NCBI GenBank assembly: GCA_903933385.1
Contig: CAIZJW010000097.1
Coordinates: 1 to 33,771 of the forward strand
Reading direction: 5' to 3'
Source: an uncultured Silvanigrella sp.
GTDB lineage: Bacteria; Bdellovibrionota_B; Oligoflexia; Silvanigrellales; Silvanigrellaceae
DNA: 33,771 nt
The notes beneath the pieces were generated by a model. That model had not been told where the DNA came from. It ran no database searches and saw only the letters and a program-made list of their open reading frames with translations. Shown in pieces: positions 9,706 through 18,103 of this stretch (position 1 is the stretch's first letter; the number at the start of each line of letters is the position of its first letter). Both the position numbers and the translations under genes were made by a program.

Positions 9706-9737
9706 AAGAAACACCCGAGCGATTCAGGGTGTTTCTT
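9706..9737 (+). terminator. Intrinsic terminator after sucA
   Basis: AAGAAACACCC (9706-9716) pairs perfectly with GGGTGTTTCTT (9727-9737): an 11-bp stem, ten-base loop, and a short T-rich tail. It lies about 60 bases after the sucA stop. The A-rich left arm could let it act weakly in both directions. Confidence 0.85.
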
Positions 9738-9854
9738 TCATATTCGGAAGGTTTCACCGAACAACTTGCCGGTCAGTCAATCGTTTGCGAAAGAGTAGTG
9801 CAGAAAATAAGTCAAATTCATTTCGCGAGAAACCCTCCAGCTGAGGAGAAGAAC

Positions 9855-10670
9855 ATGCAAACATCACTCACACAGCCCACTGGCCTGAAAAGTGAAATCT
9901 GCAGCGAAGAAAACATCGCTTTCCTGATGCTGTCGGAAGTATTGCGTGCTCGCAGCCAAGACATCCTCGATAATCTTAAGAACGAACAAATAGACATAGC
10001 TCGCCTCCGCAGGCTCGCTTTACACATGCGCCTTTCCGCCGACGATCTCATTCGTGGCTCAGGACTCCTGAAACGCACTCACAATTCAAAATCTTCATCT
10101 TCGCTCGACAATGGTACTGAGCCCGCCTCACTGCAAGCTATTTTCGATCTGTGCCTGATTGCAGCAAAAAACAGACTCGATGAAATGAATATTGTTCTTG
10201 AGTCTGATGAGGCGCCCTCTGATTTATTTGTGAGTGGAAATCCGTGGGAAATTGCCTACGCATTTTTCGCCACTCTTCAAAAAGCAGGCAAGGCGCAAAG
10301 ACGTTTCGATCTCGAAGGCGTTTCACCTGCTGCAGGCACAAATCCCATTTCAACTTTGAAAGTTGGGATTGAAATTGCGGACGGGTTTGTAGACGTTTGC
10401 ATCCCCTCTGATACTCCAATCGATCCTCATTTTGTCGATTCGACTTTCGGTAGCGATTCTGCAACGAACATGACCAGTCAAGAATGGTATTGTTTCCGCA
10501 GGTTACTCGAAAACAACAATGTTCACATTCATGTCCAGATCTGCGAAAAAGGAAGAGGCACACGCTATTGCGTGATTTTACGACTCCCCACATTCCAACC
10601 GGGATATGAGGAGCCCATCGATTTCCTTAAAGCGTCGTCGGGTTTTGTGGATTCTTCACAAGAGAACTGA
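9855..10670 (+). CDS. Degenerate histidine-kinase-like protein (likely catalytically inactive)
   Basis: This is a soluble protein of about 271 residues. Residues 20-75 form two predicted helices like a kinase dimerisation (DHp) domain but lack an H-box histidine. Residues 92-246 follow the pattern of a HATPase_c domain. The segment GNPWEIAYAFFATLQKAGKA (128-147) sits where the N-box should be, and GRGTRYCVILRLP (233-245) resembles the terminal GT-x-F-x-LP strand. The ATP/Mg-binding asparagines of the N-box are absent and no G1/G2 glycine boxes are visible. Spo0B or ChpT-type phosphotransferases and pseudokinases share this layout, but with no His it is more likely a scaffold or sensor. ATG 9855 has GAGGAG seven bases upstream; the longer frame from 9729 would begin inside the terminator. 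The 3' end overlaps the convergent gene by 44 bases. Confidence 0.55.
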   Translation: MQTSLTQPTGLKSEICSEENIAFLMLSEVLRARSQDILDNLKNEQIDIARLRRLALHMRLSADDLIRGSGLLKRTHNSKSSSSLDNGTEPASLQAIFDLCLIAAKNRLDEMNIVLESDEAPSDLFVSGNPWEIAYAFFATLQKAGKAQRRFDLEGVSPAAGTNPISTLKVGIEIADGFVDVCIPSDTPIDPHFVDSTFGSDSATNMTSQEWYCFRRLLENNNVHIHVQICEKGRGTRYCVILRLPTFQPGYEEPIDFLKASSGFVDSSQEN

Positions 10671-11676
10671 TGAGAGAATCCCAGGCTTCCACCGACTGAA
10701 TATCACCTTGAAACTTACGTCCATTCACAAAGACTGTCGGGGTGCCAGAAACTCCGACCCGTTCGCCTTCCTGAACATCTGCTTGAATCAATTTTTCGGT
10801 CGTGTCTGCTTTGCGACATTTCTCGAAAGAGTCGGAATTCAACGACAAGGCTTTGCTCATCTCTGCATAGATATTTTCTTGAGGAAGTTTTTCTTGTGCA
10901 TCAAAAACCCATTTCTTCGCTTCGGCAAGCTTGCCTTGCACAGACGCACAGTAAACTGCCGCCGATGCAGCCCGTGCCTGCTTATGAAAGCCAAGCGGAA
11001 AGTGACGAACTTCCCAGCTGACATTCTTTCCATGTTTACGGAGCACATCTTGTGTTACGGAAGCGAGTTTTTTACAGTAGGGGCATTGAAAGTCAGTGAA
11101 TTCAACAACTCTTACAGGAGCTTTTGAATCACCCAGGCTAACTTGTAGGCTCTTGTTAATGACAACCAAAGGAGCTTCAGGCGCCTTCATGGAGATGCGG
11201 ATTTCACCTTTTTCTATGGCTTTGTCAGTTGCCTCAGTGAGTACCTTTACTCTCTTCTGCTGACTCAAATAACGACGCATGACTTTGTTTTTTTCTTCTG
11301 CGGGCAAAGCCTGCAATTGTTTCTCGTCTTTGAAATTTTCCAAAGCTTTATCAATCTCTGGCTGATTCGGATCAAAACTTTGGTTGAGCCATTTTTCTTC
11401 CGCTGCAAAAGGCTTCTCGGCGCTCTTGAGTTTTTCGTAAGCACGAGTTTTTTCTTCCACGAATCGCTGCCTGGCGAGCGATTCGATCGTTTTGAATCTG
11501 TTCACATCAATTTCATGCAAGCGTCCCTGCTCCGAGGGAGTCAGATCTTTTTGTGAGAAGGTTTTCCCGTCAATTGTAAAGAGAGCTGATGGGTCCGCTG
11601 CGAAAGCGGAAGTGAAACAAATTGAGGCACAAAAAAAAGCATTGGCTTGAATCAAAATACGACGACCAATCAACAT
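10627..11676 (-). CDS. Periplasmic DsbA/DsbC-like thioredoxin-fold protein with SurA-like N-terminal part
   Basis: This is a secreted protein of about 349 residues. It has a signal peptide ending near SAFA|ADPS and a Lys/Glu-rich helical region (about 30-165) reminiscent of the N-terminal half of SurA/PpiC-type chaperones. A DsbA-like thioredoxin domain follows, with the active site CPYC at Cys198-Cys201 and a cis-Pro segment GVSGTPTVFVNG. Such enzymes form or transfer disulfides in exported proteins. ATG 11676 is preceded by AGGAGGAA and, further upstream, a plausible sigma70 promoter, so the longer frame from 11760 is rejected. There is no neighbouring DsbB. It is probably the last gene of a minus-strand group with a membrane protein and an acyltransferase, but it has its own promoter. 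Confidence 0.85.
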   Translation of the reverse strand: MLIGRRILIQANAFFCASICFTSAFAADPSALFTIDGKTFSQKDLTPSEQGRLHEIDVNRFKTIESLARQRFVEEKTRAYEKLKSAEKPFAAEEKWLNQSFDPNQPEIDKALENFKDEKQLQALPAEEKNKVMRRYLSQQKRVKVLTEATDKAIEKGEIRISMKAPEAPLVVINKSLQVSLGDSKAPVRVVEFTDFQCPYCKKLASVTQDVLRKHGKNVSWEVRHFPLGFHKQARAASAAVYCASVQGKLAEAKKWVFDAQEKLPQENIYAEMSKALSLNSDSFEKCRKADTTEKLIQADVQEGERVGVSGTPTVFVNGRKFQGDIQSVEAWDSLISSLVKNPQNPTTL

Positions 11677-11719
11677 AAACTTCCTCCTGAAAACATCTTC
11701 CGCAGGGAAGAATCTGCGC

Positions 11720-11748
11720 ACGATAGGTTTGATGCAGCAGGCTGACAA
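11720..11748 (-). promoter_or_regulatory. Predicted sigma70 promoter of the Dsb-like gene
   Basis: Read on the minus strand, TTGTCA (11748-11743) and TATCGT (11725-11720) are separated by exactly 17 bases, placing the transcription start about 35-40 bases before ATG 11676. The -35 matches five of six and the -10 four of six consensus bases. Confidence 0.5.
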
Positions 11749-11796
11749 GAGATGATTCATCAGAAAAAAGTAAATATTGTCAGAGGGAATAAAACT

Positions 11797-12288
11797 TCAC
11801 TCGAGATACCTTCGCCGCGCACCTCGATGAGTACGAGCGATGCGCCGCAAGAAATAGCTGTGGCGGACGCTCAACTCGGTTCTCTCCGCCTCAAATGTCA
11901 ACATTCGTGCTCGAGAAATACCAAGGCCAACTCCAGTGAGTAGTCCCAATAAGAGAGCCGCACCGCTCAATGCAAGCAAAGCAGGAAGAACAAACGACTG
12001 TGTCTCTGGACTTAGAAAATTCGTGAACCACTCAGGTTGAACCTTATAGAGTTGCCTGGCCACCGCGTGCAGCGCGATAAAGGGAGCAGCAATAGCTACG
12101 GCAGATGTGAGTGGATAAACAAAGAGCGCCCAGCGTGCTGCTCTGCGCCATGACATGACTCTTCGAAAGTGCTCGAAGTAATTGTTCTTCATATAACGCT
12201 GAAATGCCGTATCGCCCCGCGCCTTGGCTTTGCTTTTCTGCGCCTGACTTGCGGGTTTACTCGCAGAGGGCAATGCACCATCACTCAT
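11797..12288 (-). CDS. Small two-span membrane protein, unknown function
   Basis: This is a protein of about 163 residues that I do not recognise. It has a Lys/Ala-rich cytoplasmic N-terminus (1-48) and two hydrophobic spans at about 52-76 and 98-124. The C-terminal tail (125-163) is very basic and ends in an Arg-rich cluster (RRIARTHRGARRR). The positive-inside rule puts both ends in the cytoplasm. ATG 12288 is chosen because AGGAG lies about eight bases upstream; the frame itself opens at 12312. It lies 51 bases after the acyltransferase gene in the same direction, so it is probably co-transcribed with it. It may help that enzyme at the membrane, but nothing in the sequence proves this. Confidence 0.7.
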   Translation of the reverse strand: MSDGALPSASKPASQAQKSKAKARGDTAFQRYMKNNYFEHFRRVMSWRRAARWALFVYPLTSAVAIAAPFIALHAVARQLYKVQPEWFTNFLSPETQSFVLPALLALSGAALLLGLLTGVGLGISRARMLTFEAERTELSVRHSYFLRRIARTHRGARRRYLE

Positions 12289-12339
12289 TTGCTTGCTCCT
12301 TTGTTGGTGCATTCAACTCACTCCTTTGAGACGATAAAG

Positions 12340-13758
12340 TCATACCAACTGCTGCGACACGCTTGTAGCCCGGCCGTAGCGGGCACGTATTTGTCGCTCA
12401 TTTTCAATATGGCGCTGATTGACGACATCAATTTTAGAAACCACGGCCTCACTCATTCCGCGCCACTCATCGATCACTTCGCGCCAACCACGCGGAAAAA
12501 GCAAACGCAACTTAGCGAGCCGCCAGTAGCCTGGAAAGTGGTCATGACGCTCCGTAGACCAAAGTCCCATAAACAAAATCAGAGGTCCGGAAGCTAATCC
12601 AATGATAAAAGCCAATGCTTCATTTAATTCAGGCCAAATCAAAAGAAGAATTGCCTTTGCACTCAAACTTCCGAGCGCAATCCAAATTGCAAAAACGTAA
12701 ACACCGTGGGCAATTTTCATTGTCGCAAGCACGTCTCTGTCGCTCGTGCTAATATCCGCGAGGAATCCAGCAATGCGCTGCGGAATGAACCACACGAAAA
12801 AACTCAAGTACTCAATGGGCCCGGCAATAAGAAAATAAAAAAGACCCTGGGTGGTAATCAACTTGAAAAAGGAGCGCTTCTTCTCATGGGCCTCTCCCCA
12901 AATAATTTGCGCTGGTGAAATATTCATAGCCAGAAGCATGCGTCGCATTGTTTGCACGCGCGCCAGAAAGACCGGATCTTTGTCGAACTCAGGGCGATAT
13001 GTATCAACAAAAACCCGAAATTCACGCGCACTCTGCGGAGGACGGCCATAGGCTATTTCAAAAAGAAACAGCCAATTGCGTTTTTCATCCCATGTTGAGA
13101 ACTGAGCGAGCGCCTCGAGAATTGAATGCTGCAGTGCATCCATGAGGTCTTCCACAGGAGTTTCGCTGCTCGTCACCGCTATTGGTTCACAGAAATGCAC
13201 TGCGATGTCCGACCGATACTCATCTTTCTCGAAGTAATCGATGGCAACAGGTTGGAGGACAACTGTGAAGTTTTCATTTCTCGAATGTGTCATGGCCTGC
13301 AGGGCCATGCGTGCGATTCCCGTTTTGAGTTTTTGCAGATAAGGGAGGTCGTGGCTCACACCCTCTGGAAAAATCAGAATTCGATCGCCCGCAACAATTG
13401 CGTCAGACACAGCCTGAAATGCTTCAGTATTCGCATCTGCACGCCATTCTTTTTCGCTGACACCTCGCTCGAGAGCCTGCTTGTAGGCTTGAGCTTCAAT
13501 CATCATGTCCTGTGTGCGACGAACGGGAATGGATTTAGTCAGTTCAAGAAGGGGCCTCATGATGGGGTGAGCCCAAAGAGTATGCTTAGAAATTGGGCGA
13601 AGTGGAACGGGAGCAAGGGCCATCATGATGGCAGGATCGACAATTCCACTTTGGTGATTCGATGCCCAAATTGCGTGCGGACCGACATAAGGTGTTCCAG
13701 ACACCGAGATTCTTCGGAAGAAAATGCGGCTCAGCGCTTTAGCAAGAACTCTCAGCAT
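12340..13758 (-). CDS. PlsC-superfamily glycerophospholipid acyltransferase (Gat1/Gat2-like)
   Basis: This 472-residue membrane-associated acyltransferase has an N-terminal PlsC domain. Its catalytic block reads NHQSGIVDP (His35, Asp41), so five residues separate His and Asp. That spacing is, as I recall, typical of the Gat1/Gat2-like branch rather than the usual HX4D. Block II-III includes IPVRR and FPEGVSHD (about 130-137), followed by LKTGIARMAL. The C-terminal part has several hydrophobic spans (about 305-420) and a basic tail. Members esterify glycerol-3-phosphate, dihydroxyacetone-phosphate or lysophosphatidate with acyl chains in phospholipid synthesis; the exact acceptor cannot be read here. 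The ATG at 13758 has GGAG upstream. The next gene on the same strand is a small membrane protein. Confidence 0.85.
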   Translation of the reverse strand: MLRVLAKALSRIFFRRISVSGTPYVGPHAIWASNHQSGIVDPAIMMALAPVPLRPISKHTLWAHPIMRPLLELTKSIPVRRTQDMMIEAQAYKQALERGVSEKEWRADANTEAFQAVSDAIVAGDRILIFPEGVSHDLPYLQKLKTGIARMALQAMTHSRNENFTVVLQPVAIDYFEKDEYRSDIAVHFCEPIAVTSSETPVEDLMDALQHSILEALAQFSTWDEKRNWLFLFEIAYGRPPQSAREFRVFVDTYRPEFDKDPVFLARVQTMRRMLLAMNISPAQIIWGEAHEKKRSFFKLITTQGLFYFLIAGPIEYLSFFVWFIPQRIAGFLADISTSDRDVLATMKIAHGVYVFAIWIALGSLSAKAILLLIWPELNEALAFIIGLASGPLILFMGLWSTERHDHFPGYWRLAKLRLLFPRGWREVIDEWRGMSEAVVSKIDVVNQRHIENERQIRARYGRATSVSQQLV

Positions 13759-13878
13759 TCCATCTCCAGGTTTTGTTCTCCTTTGAATTTAACGTAAGAT
13801 GGGCCCTCTGAGCAGGAGTCCGCTGTCAAACCCGACACCGACTCTGAATCTCACGAAATCCGCGTCAGGAGATTGGCT

Positions 13879-14574
13879 GTGCCGAACGTGACCCTCTCAA
13901 CTTCCATGCAATGGACCTCCGATGGAGTCGTGCATTCTCTTCAATTACCCTTGGAATGCTGCGTCCGACAAAACGGCTCAAACGTGAGCCGCGTGATTGT
14001 GGCACTGCATGGATTCGGGGACAACGCTCGCAACTTTTCTTCTGTGGCTGATGAATTAAATCTCAAGGATACACTTTGGGTCATACTTCAGGCGCCTGAA
14101 ACCTTACCGTTTCCTGGTGACGGCCGTCAGTGGTACGAACTCTTTGGCAGCCCGCACGCTCAATTGCGCTCCTCATGCGGCAAAGTTAAAAATTGTCTCG
14201 AACTTATTCAAAAACAAATGAATTTGAATTGGGACAAATTCGTCCTGTTTGGCTTCTCGCAAGGGGCTTTCGTTACACTTCTTTGTGGTCTTGAGTTCCC
14301 GCATCAACTCGGTGGCGTTCTGGCTCTCAGTGGTTATCTCGCACAGGCTCACAGAATTTCGTTACCTTCACCTGAGCGCCAAAATCTTCCAGTGTTCTTG
14401 GCTCACGGAATGCACGACCAAGTTGTTTTTCCAGCCCAGCATTTTGAGACCCAAGACATACTAAATCATCTTGGCTTGACACGCATTACAGCAAAAACAT
14501 ATCCGGGAATTGCTCACAGCATTTGCGCTGAAGAACTATTCGATATCCGAAAATTCATCGAGGGTTTAAATTGA
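13879..14574 (+). CDS. Phospholipase/carboxylesterase-type alpha/beta hydrolase
   Basis: This is a serine hydrolase of about 231 residues from the carboxylesterase/YpfH group. The sequence shows the oxyanion-hole HGFGDN, the nucleophile elbow GFSQG (Ser127), the acid in HGMHDQV (Asp180) and the histidine in GIAHS (His213). No signal peptide is visible, so it should be cytoplasmic. Physiological substrates of this family are mostly short acyl esters or acylated proteins and are not predictable. The start is taken as GTG 13879 because AGGAGA (13867-13872) lies six bases upstream; a TTG at 13873 would be too close to it. Its stop overlaps the hflX TTG start, beginning a chain of overlapping genes on this strand. 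Confidence 0.88.
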   Translation: MPNVTLSTSMQWTSDGVVHSLQLPLECCVRQNGSNVSRVIVALHGFGDNARNFSSVADELNLKDTLWVILQAPETLPFPGDGRQWYELFGSPHAQLRSSCGKVKNCLELIQKQMNLNWDKFVLFGFSQGAFVTLLCGLEFPHQLGGVLALSGYLAQAHRISLPSPERQNLPVFLAHGMHDQVVFPAQHFETQDILNHLGLTRITAKTYPGIAHSICAEELFDIRKFIEGLN

Positions 14575-16037
14575 GCTACAAACTCATCCCCGACGCCAAG
14601 TCTATCAACTTGCGCACCGACGATCTTTCACAACTGTCCGAGGTCGAGCGCTCGATTGCGCTTGAACAGGCTCGCCTGCAACTCGAACAGCGTGCTCAGG
14701 GAGGCATGAATGCCTATCTCGTGAGTCTTGAACTCGTGGAAGACGATCCCCAGGAAATTCAGGAGAGCCTCGTTGAGCTTGGAAGTCTTGTGCGCTCACT
14801 GGGCGACGAGCCTGTTGGGGTCACAGTTCAGAAGCGCTCACGGGTTGTTCCTGCAACCCTCATTGGCACTGGAAAAGCAGAAGAACTTCGCAATTCAGCG
14901 CGCGAACTCAAGGTTGATTACGTTGTTTTTGACCAAGAACTCTCTCCCTCTCAGGTGCGCAACCTAGAGGTCATCATCGAGCGCCCGATACTCGATCGTG
15001 CTGGTGTCATCCTCCAAATTTTCAGAAAAAATGCGAAAACCAGAGAGGCAAAAACCCAAGTTGAAATCGCGCATCTCGAGTATCTCGCGCCGCGTATTTC
15101 AAATTCCTGGATCACTTTTGAGCGTCAGCGAGGCGGCGGATCGGGTGGTACCCGACTCAAGGGAGCCGGAGAAACCCAACTCGAACTCGATAAGCGCAGA
15201 ATCCGAGAAAAAATCGCATCTCTGAAGAAAGATTTGGAGCGCATCCAAACCGAGCGCAGCACCCAACGCAAACTCCGCGCTGAGGAGTTTAACGTTGTGC
15301 TTGTCGGCTATACCAACGCCGGAAAAACCACGTTGATGAACGCACTCACCGACAGTCACTTATCGGCCAAAGATGCTCTGTTTGAAACACTCGACTCCGC
15401 AGTGCGAACCCTGAAAGGCTCGCAAAATCCGCGGGTGCTCGTGACCGACACAGTTGGCTTTATTCGCAGTATTCCTCACGGTCTGGTTGCAAGCTTTCGC
15501 TCGACACTTCAGGAAGCTGCACGCGCCGATCTCCTGGTTCATGTTGTTGACGTCAGTCACCCTCGCTACAAAGATCACATCCGCGTCACCGACGACGTTC
15601 TCAAAGAAGTTGGTGCAGGCGAAGTCGACCGCATGTACGTTTTCAACAAAATGGATGCTCTCAAAGGTGAACCGCGGCTTGGCAAAATACTGGCTCGTGC
15701 CTATAAAAATGCGGTGTGTTTAAGCGCTCAACACCCCGATGAAATTCGCAAGTTGCGCGATGCACTTGTGCAATATTTTAGCCGCAACATGCTTGAACTC
15801 ACAATCGATGCAGCCTACGACAATTCAAGCCTGATGGCTGCTATCTATGCTCATTCAAGGGTTCTTGCCACTGAATGGACAGACGATTGCGCCCGCTTTC
15901 GTATTCGTGTTTCAAGGGCTTCCGCGCGTAGATATTTTGCTCATCTGCTCTCTGCCGAAGAACGGGCGCTACACGGATTGTCAACGGAAGACGACGAAGA
16001 TTCTCAACACTCTGCAATGGAGCTCAGCAAGCCATGA
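14571..16037 (+). CDS. hflX: GTPase HflX, ribosome rescue/splitting factor
   Basis: This 488-residue HflX-family GTPase shows the glycine-rich N-terminal HflX domain (TLIGTGKAEEL), the linker GGTRLKGAGETQLE, and a coiled-coil stretch around 205-235. The G domain follows with G1 GYTNAGKTT (Lys252), G3 DTVGFIRSIPH and G4 NKMD. HflX binds the 50S subunit and splits stalled ribosomes, for example after heat shock. The proposed start is a TTG at 14571 that overlaps the esterase stop, with GAGGG seven bases upstream; it is unusual but no better start fits the conserved N-terminus. The C-terminal ~80 residues are a variable extension. The 3' end overlaps the next gene by four bases. Confidence 0.94.
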   Translation: MSYKLIPDAKSINLRTDDLSQLSEVERSIALEQARLQLEQRAQGGMNAYLVSLELVEDDPQEIQESLVELGSLVRSLGDEPVGVTVQKRSRVVPATLIGTGKAEELRNSARELKVDYVVFDQELSPSQVRNLEVIIERPILDRAGVILQIFRKNAKTREAKTQVEIAHLEYLAPRISNSWITFERQRGGGSGGTRLKGAGETQLELDKRRIREKIASLKKDLERIQTERSTQRKLRAEEFNVVLVGYTNAGKTTLMNALTDSHLSAKDALFETLDSAVRTLKGSQNPRVLVTDTVGFIRSIPHGLVASFRSTLQEAARADLLVHVVDVSHPRYKDHIRVTDDVLKEVGAGEVDRMYVFNKMDALKGEPRLGKILARAYKNAVCLSAQHPDEIRKLRDALVQYFSRNMLELTIDAAYDNSSLMAAIYAHSRVLATEWTDDCARFRIRVSRASARRYFAHLLSAEERALHGLSTEDDEDSQHSAMELSKP

Positions 16038-16390
16038 CAACATCCAACAACCAACCGCCAGGCCCTTCCACCATCGGCGACAAAACTGTCCCTGAATCGG
16101 TGCATGGAAAGATTCTTGAGCTGAGGGACATTGAAACACGTTTGGGTCATCTGCCAGTCGAAACATTTGCTGTTTCAGATCTTCACAAGCGATTTACCGA
16201 TCCAAGCCAAATGAGCCATGTCTCATTTATGGAGCAACGCACTGAAGTTCTTTTCAGAGAAATTTCTGGGGAATTGCACGACTGCGGCTGGTCGTTGAGT
16301 GAAATTGCCCAAGCGATAAACACTCTGCTTTCTTACAGCGGTGGTCCAAAATACTGCAATGAAGACGAAGTTGCAGAGGTTCTCGGATGA
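16034..16390 (+). CDS. Hypothetical protein, 118 residues
   Basis: I do not recognise this protein. It is acidic, soluble-looking and helical, with no signal peptide or membrane span. The middle reads like a regulatory or adaptor helix bundle (LHKRFTDPSQMSHVSFMEQR) and the end contains a helix-rich segment (SLSEIAQAINTLLSYSGG). Its start overlaps the hflX stop (ATGA) and its stop overlaps the murB start by four bases, so it is very probably translated and coupled to both. That context supports it being real despite lacking a known family. The conserved-looking position between a ribosome-rescue GTPase and a cell-wall enzyme gives no clear function. Confidence 0.75.
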   Translation: MTTSNNQPPGPSTIGDKTVPESVHGKILELRDIETRLGHLPVETFAVSDLHKRFTDPSQMSHVSFMEQRTEVLFREISGELHDCGWSLSEIAQAINTLLSYSGGPKYCNEDEVAEVLG

Positions 16391-18045
16391 GAGCCGCAGG
16401 GCCGTCATGTATCGTCGAAAATCAACACATTGGCTCTACCACCTATTACTCTATTGGCGGCAGCGCAGCCTTTTACGCACGTCCGAAAAGCCTCGCTGAT
16501 CTTGCAGAGTGTTTGAATTGGGCTCGAGAAAAGTCACTTCCGATTGCCATTTTGGGCAGTGGAAGCAATGCCCTACTGGCCGACGGAACATTCAACGGAC
16601 TTGTGATCACTCTCTGCGAACTGACAGCAAGTTACTGGGAAAATGAACAGACTCTTTTTGTGGAAGCTGGAGTCACGAACACCGAGGTTGCAGAAATCTG
16701 CCTGGATGCAGGACGAGCCGGCGCCGCGTGGATGTACAGAATGCCTGGTCAGCTCGGTGCAACAGTGCGTATGAACGCGCGCTGCTATGGTGGAGAAATA
16801 TCCCAGATCGCAGTTGATATTTTTACGATGGATGTTGAAGGTCGGCTGCGTATCCGTTCGGGCAAAGAAGTTTTTCACGGCTACAAGAAAACCCTTCTCA
16901 TGGACTCTCCAGAAGTGGTTGTTGCAGCTCGTCTCTTCCTCCCAACAACAGCCTCGAGGGAAGAGCTTTTAGCCATCATGGAGAGCTGCGAATCCGACAG
17001 GCACCGCAAGCATCACTTTGACCACCCAAGCTGTGGCTCTACCTTTAAAAATAATTATGCAGTGGGACGTCCGAGTGGACAGGTTTTCGAACAATGCGGC
17101 TTAAAGGGTGCCCGACGCGGGCAATCAGAAGTGAGCCAATTTCATGCAAACTTTGTTTGGAATCTCGGCAATGCAACAGCCCACGACATGCTTTCTTTGG
17201 CCGCCCACATGCGAGAACGAGCGTTCACGCTGCAAAATGCAGATCTCGAACTTGAAGTGCAACCGATCGGTTTATTTTCTGACCAGATTATTCAAGACTG
17301 CGCGCTCGATCGCCTTGGGCCCACTGTCGCCGAAGAAGATGCCAAGTGGGTGGGTTTGCTCTGGCATGCGCGCGCTGCCTCAAGTCACAGTTCTGAGGAA
17401 TTCAAAGAAACAACTCTGCTTGAATCGCCCTACTTCGATTATTTCCGCACCCCCGGAAAAGGGCAACCTGAAATAGCTCTCCGGCTGGTGCAATTGATTT
17501 CACTCAGTGAGGCCGCAAGCAATCCAGAGCAACCTTTCCTGCGTTGGGAAACACACCTCAAGAACACAAACAAAACCTGGAATGATCTCTTCCCGCTGAA
17601 ACCTACCCAATCTGTCGGTTTCGTTGATGAGCTCTGGCTCAGCAGTGTCTCAGAACTTTTTATCGCAAACGGTGATCCGGCAAAAACCGATTACCTAGAA
17701 TTCGAATGCACTCCCGATGGCCACTGGATCGCTATTGCTTTCGACGGGCCGCGCAAACGTCGGCCTGAACATTCAACGCCCAATGCTAAATTTTGGCCCG
17801 ACTTTAAGTTCGAGCGAGAAGAGCGATGCTTCTCAGTGACATTCAACCATTCCCGACTCGCGGCTATGATTCACAATTCGCAATTGAGAATTCAAGCCTG
17901 CCTCAGTTTGGGGGGTGAAGGCTTTTACCTTGCACCGCACTGGAGCCCTTCAGGAAGCGCAGAATGCTGGGACACACAACATAAACCCGATGTCAAACCC
18001 GACTTCCATCAACCACAGCGCTTTTGGCGCGTTGCATTGCTCTAA
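16387..18045 (+). CDS. murB: MurB (UDP-N-acetylenolpyruvoylglucosamine reductase) with C-terminal DOMON-like extension
   Basis: Residues 1-296 are a MurB enzyme, which reduces UDP-GlcNAc-enolpyruvate to UDP-MurNAc with NADPH and FAD. Visible motifs are the FAD-binding YSIGGSAAFY and LGSGSNALL, then MPGQLGATVRMNARCYGGE, the CGSTFKN block with the likely catalytic serine (Ser218), and a Glu near 288-290. MurB is normally about 300-350 residues. Here roughly 255 more residues follow. Residues about 415-552 look like a beta-rich DOMON/CBM9-like ligand-binding fold (LWLSSVSELF, YLEFECTPDGHW, and an FWRVALL end strand). I recall that such a domain has been catalogued on some MurB-like proteins, but cannot check. 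There is no signal peptide. The start overlaps the previous gene by four bases. Confidence 0.87.
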   Translation: MRAAGPSCIVENQHIGSTTYYSIGGSAAFYARPKSLADLAECLNWAREKSLPIAILGSGSNALLADGTFNGLVITLCELTASYWENEQTLFVEAGVTNTEVAEICLDAGRAGAAWMYRMPGQLGATVRMNARCYGGEISQIAVDIFTMDVEGRLRIRSGKEVFHGYKKTLLMDSPEVVVAARLFLPTTASREELLAIMESCESDRHRKHHFDHPSCGSTFKNNYAVGRPSGQVFEQCGLKGARRGQSEVSQFHANFVWNLGNATAHDMLSLAAHMRERAFTLQNADLELEVQPIGLFSDQIIQDCALDRLGPTVAEEDAKWVGLLWHARAASSHSSEEFKETTLLESPYFDYFRTPGKGQPEIALRLVQLISLSEAASNPEQPFLRWETHLKNTNKTWNDLFPLKPTQSVGFVDELWLSSVSELFIANGDPAKTDYLEFECTPDGHWIAIAFDGPRKRRPEHSTPNAKFWPDFKFEREERCFSVTFNHSRLAAMIHNSQLRIQACLSLGGEGFYLAPHWSPSGSAECWDTQHKPDVKPDFHQPQRFWRVALL

Positions 18046-18063
18046 CAGGCAGTTCACAATATC

Positions 18064-18082
18064 AGCTTAGAATAAGCTTTTC
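18064..18082 (+). terminator. Weak terminator-like hairpin after murB
   Basis: AGCTTA (18064-18069) and TAAGCT (18073-18078) can pair over a three-base loop, followed by TTTC. The stem is short and AT-rich, so it would at most attenuate transcription into the next gene. Confidence 0.35.
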
Positions 18083-18103
18083 TTGCCAAGGATGGGTTGG
18101 GAC

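Noticed and set aside
9729-9854. Longer start for the kinase-like protein
   Set aside because: The extra codons begin within the sucA terminator hairpin, and a good ribosome binding site sits before ATG 9855.
13126-13797. Long plus-strand open frame of 223 codons
   Set aside because: It lies entirely antisense to the acyltransferase gene, has no recognisable domain and no ribosome binding site; it is a coding-strand shadow.
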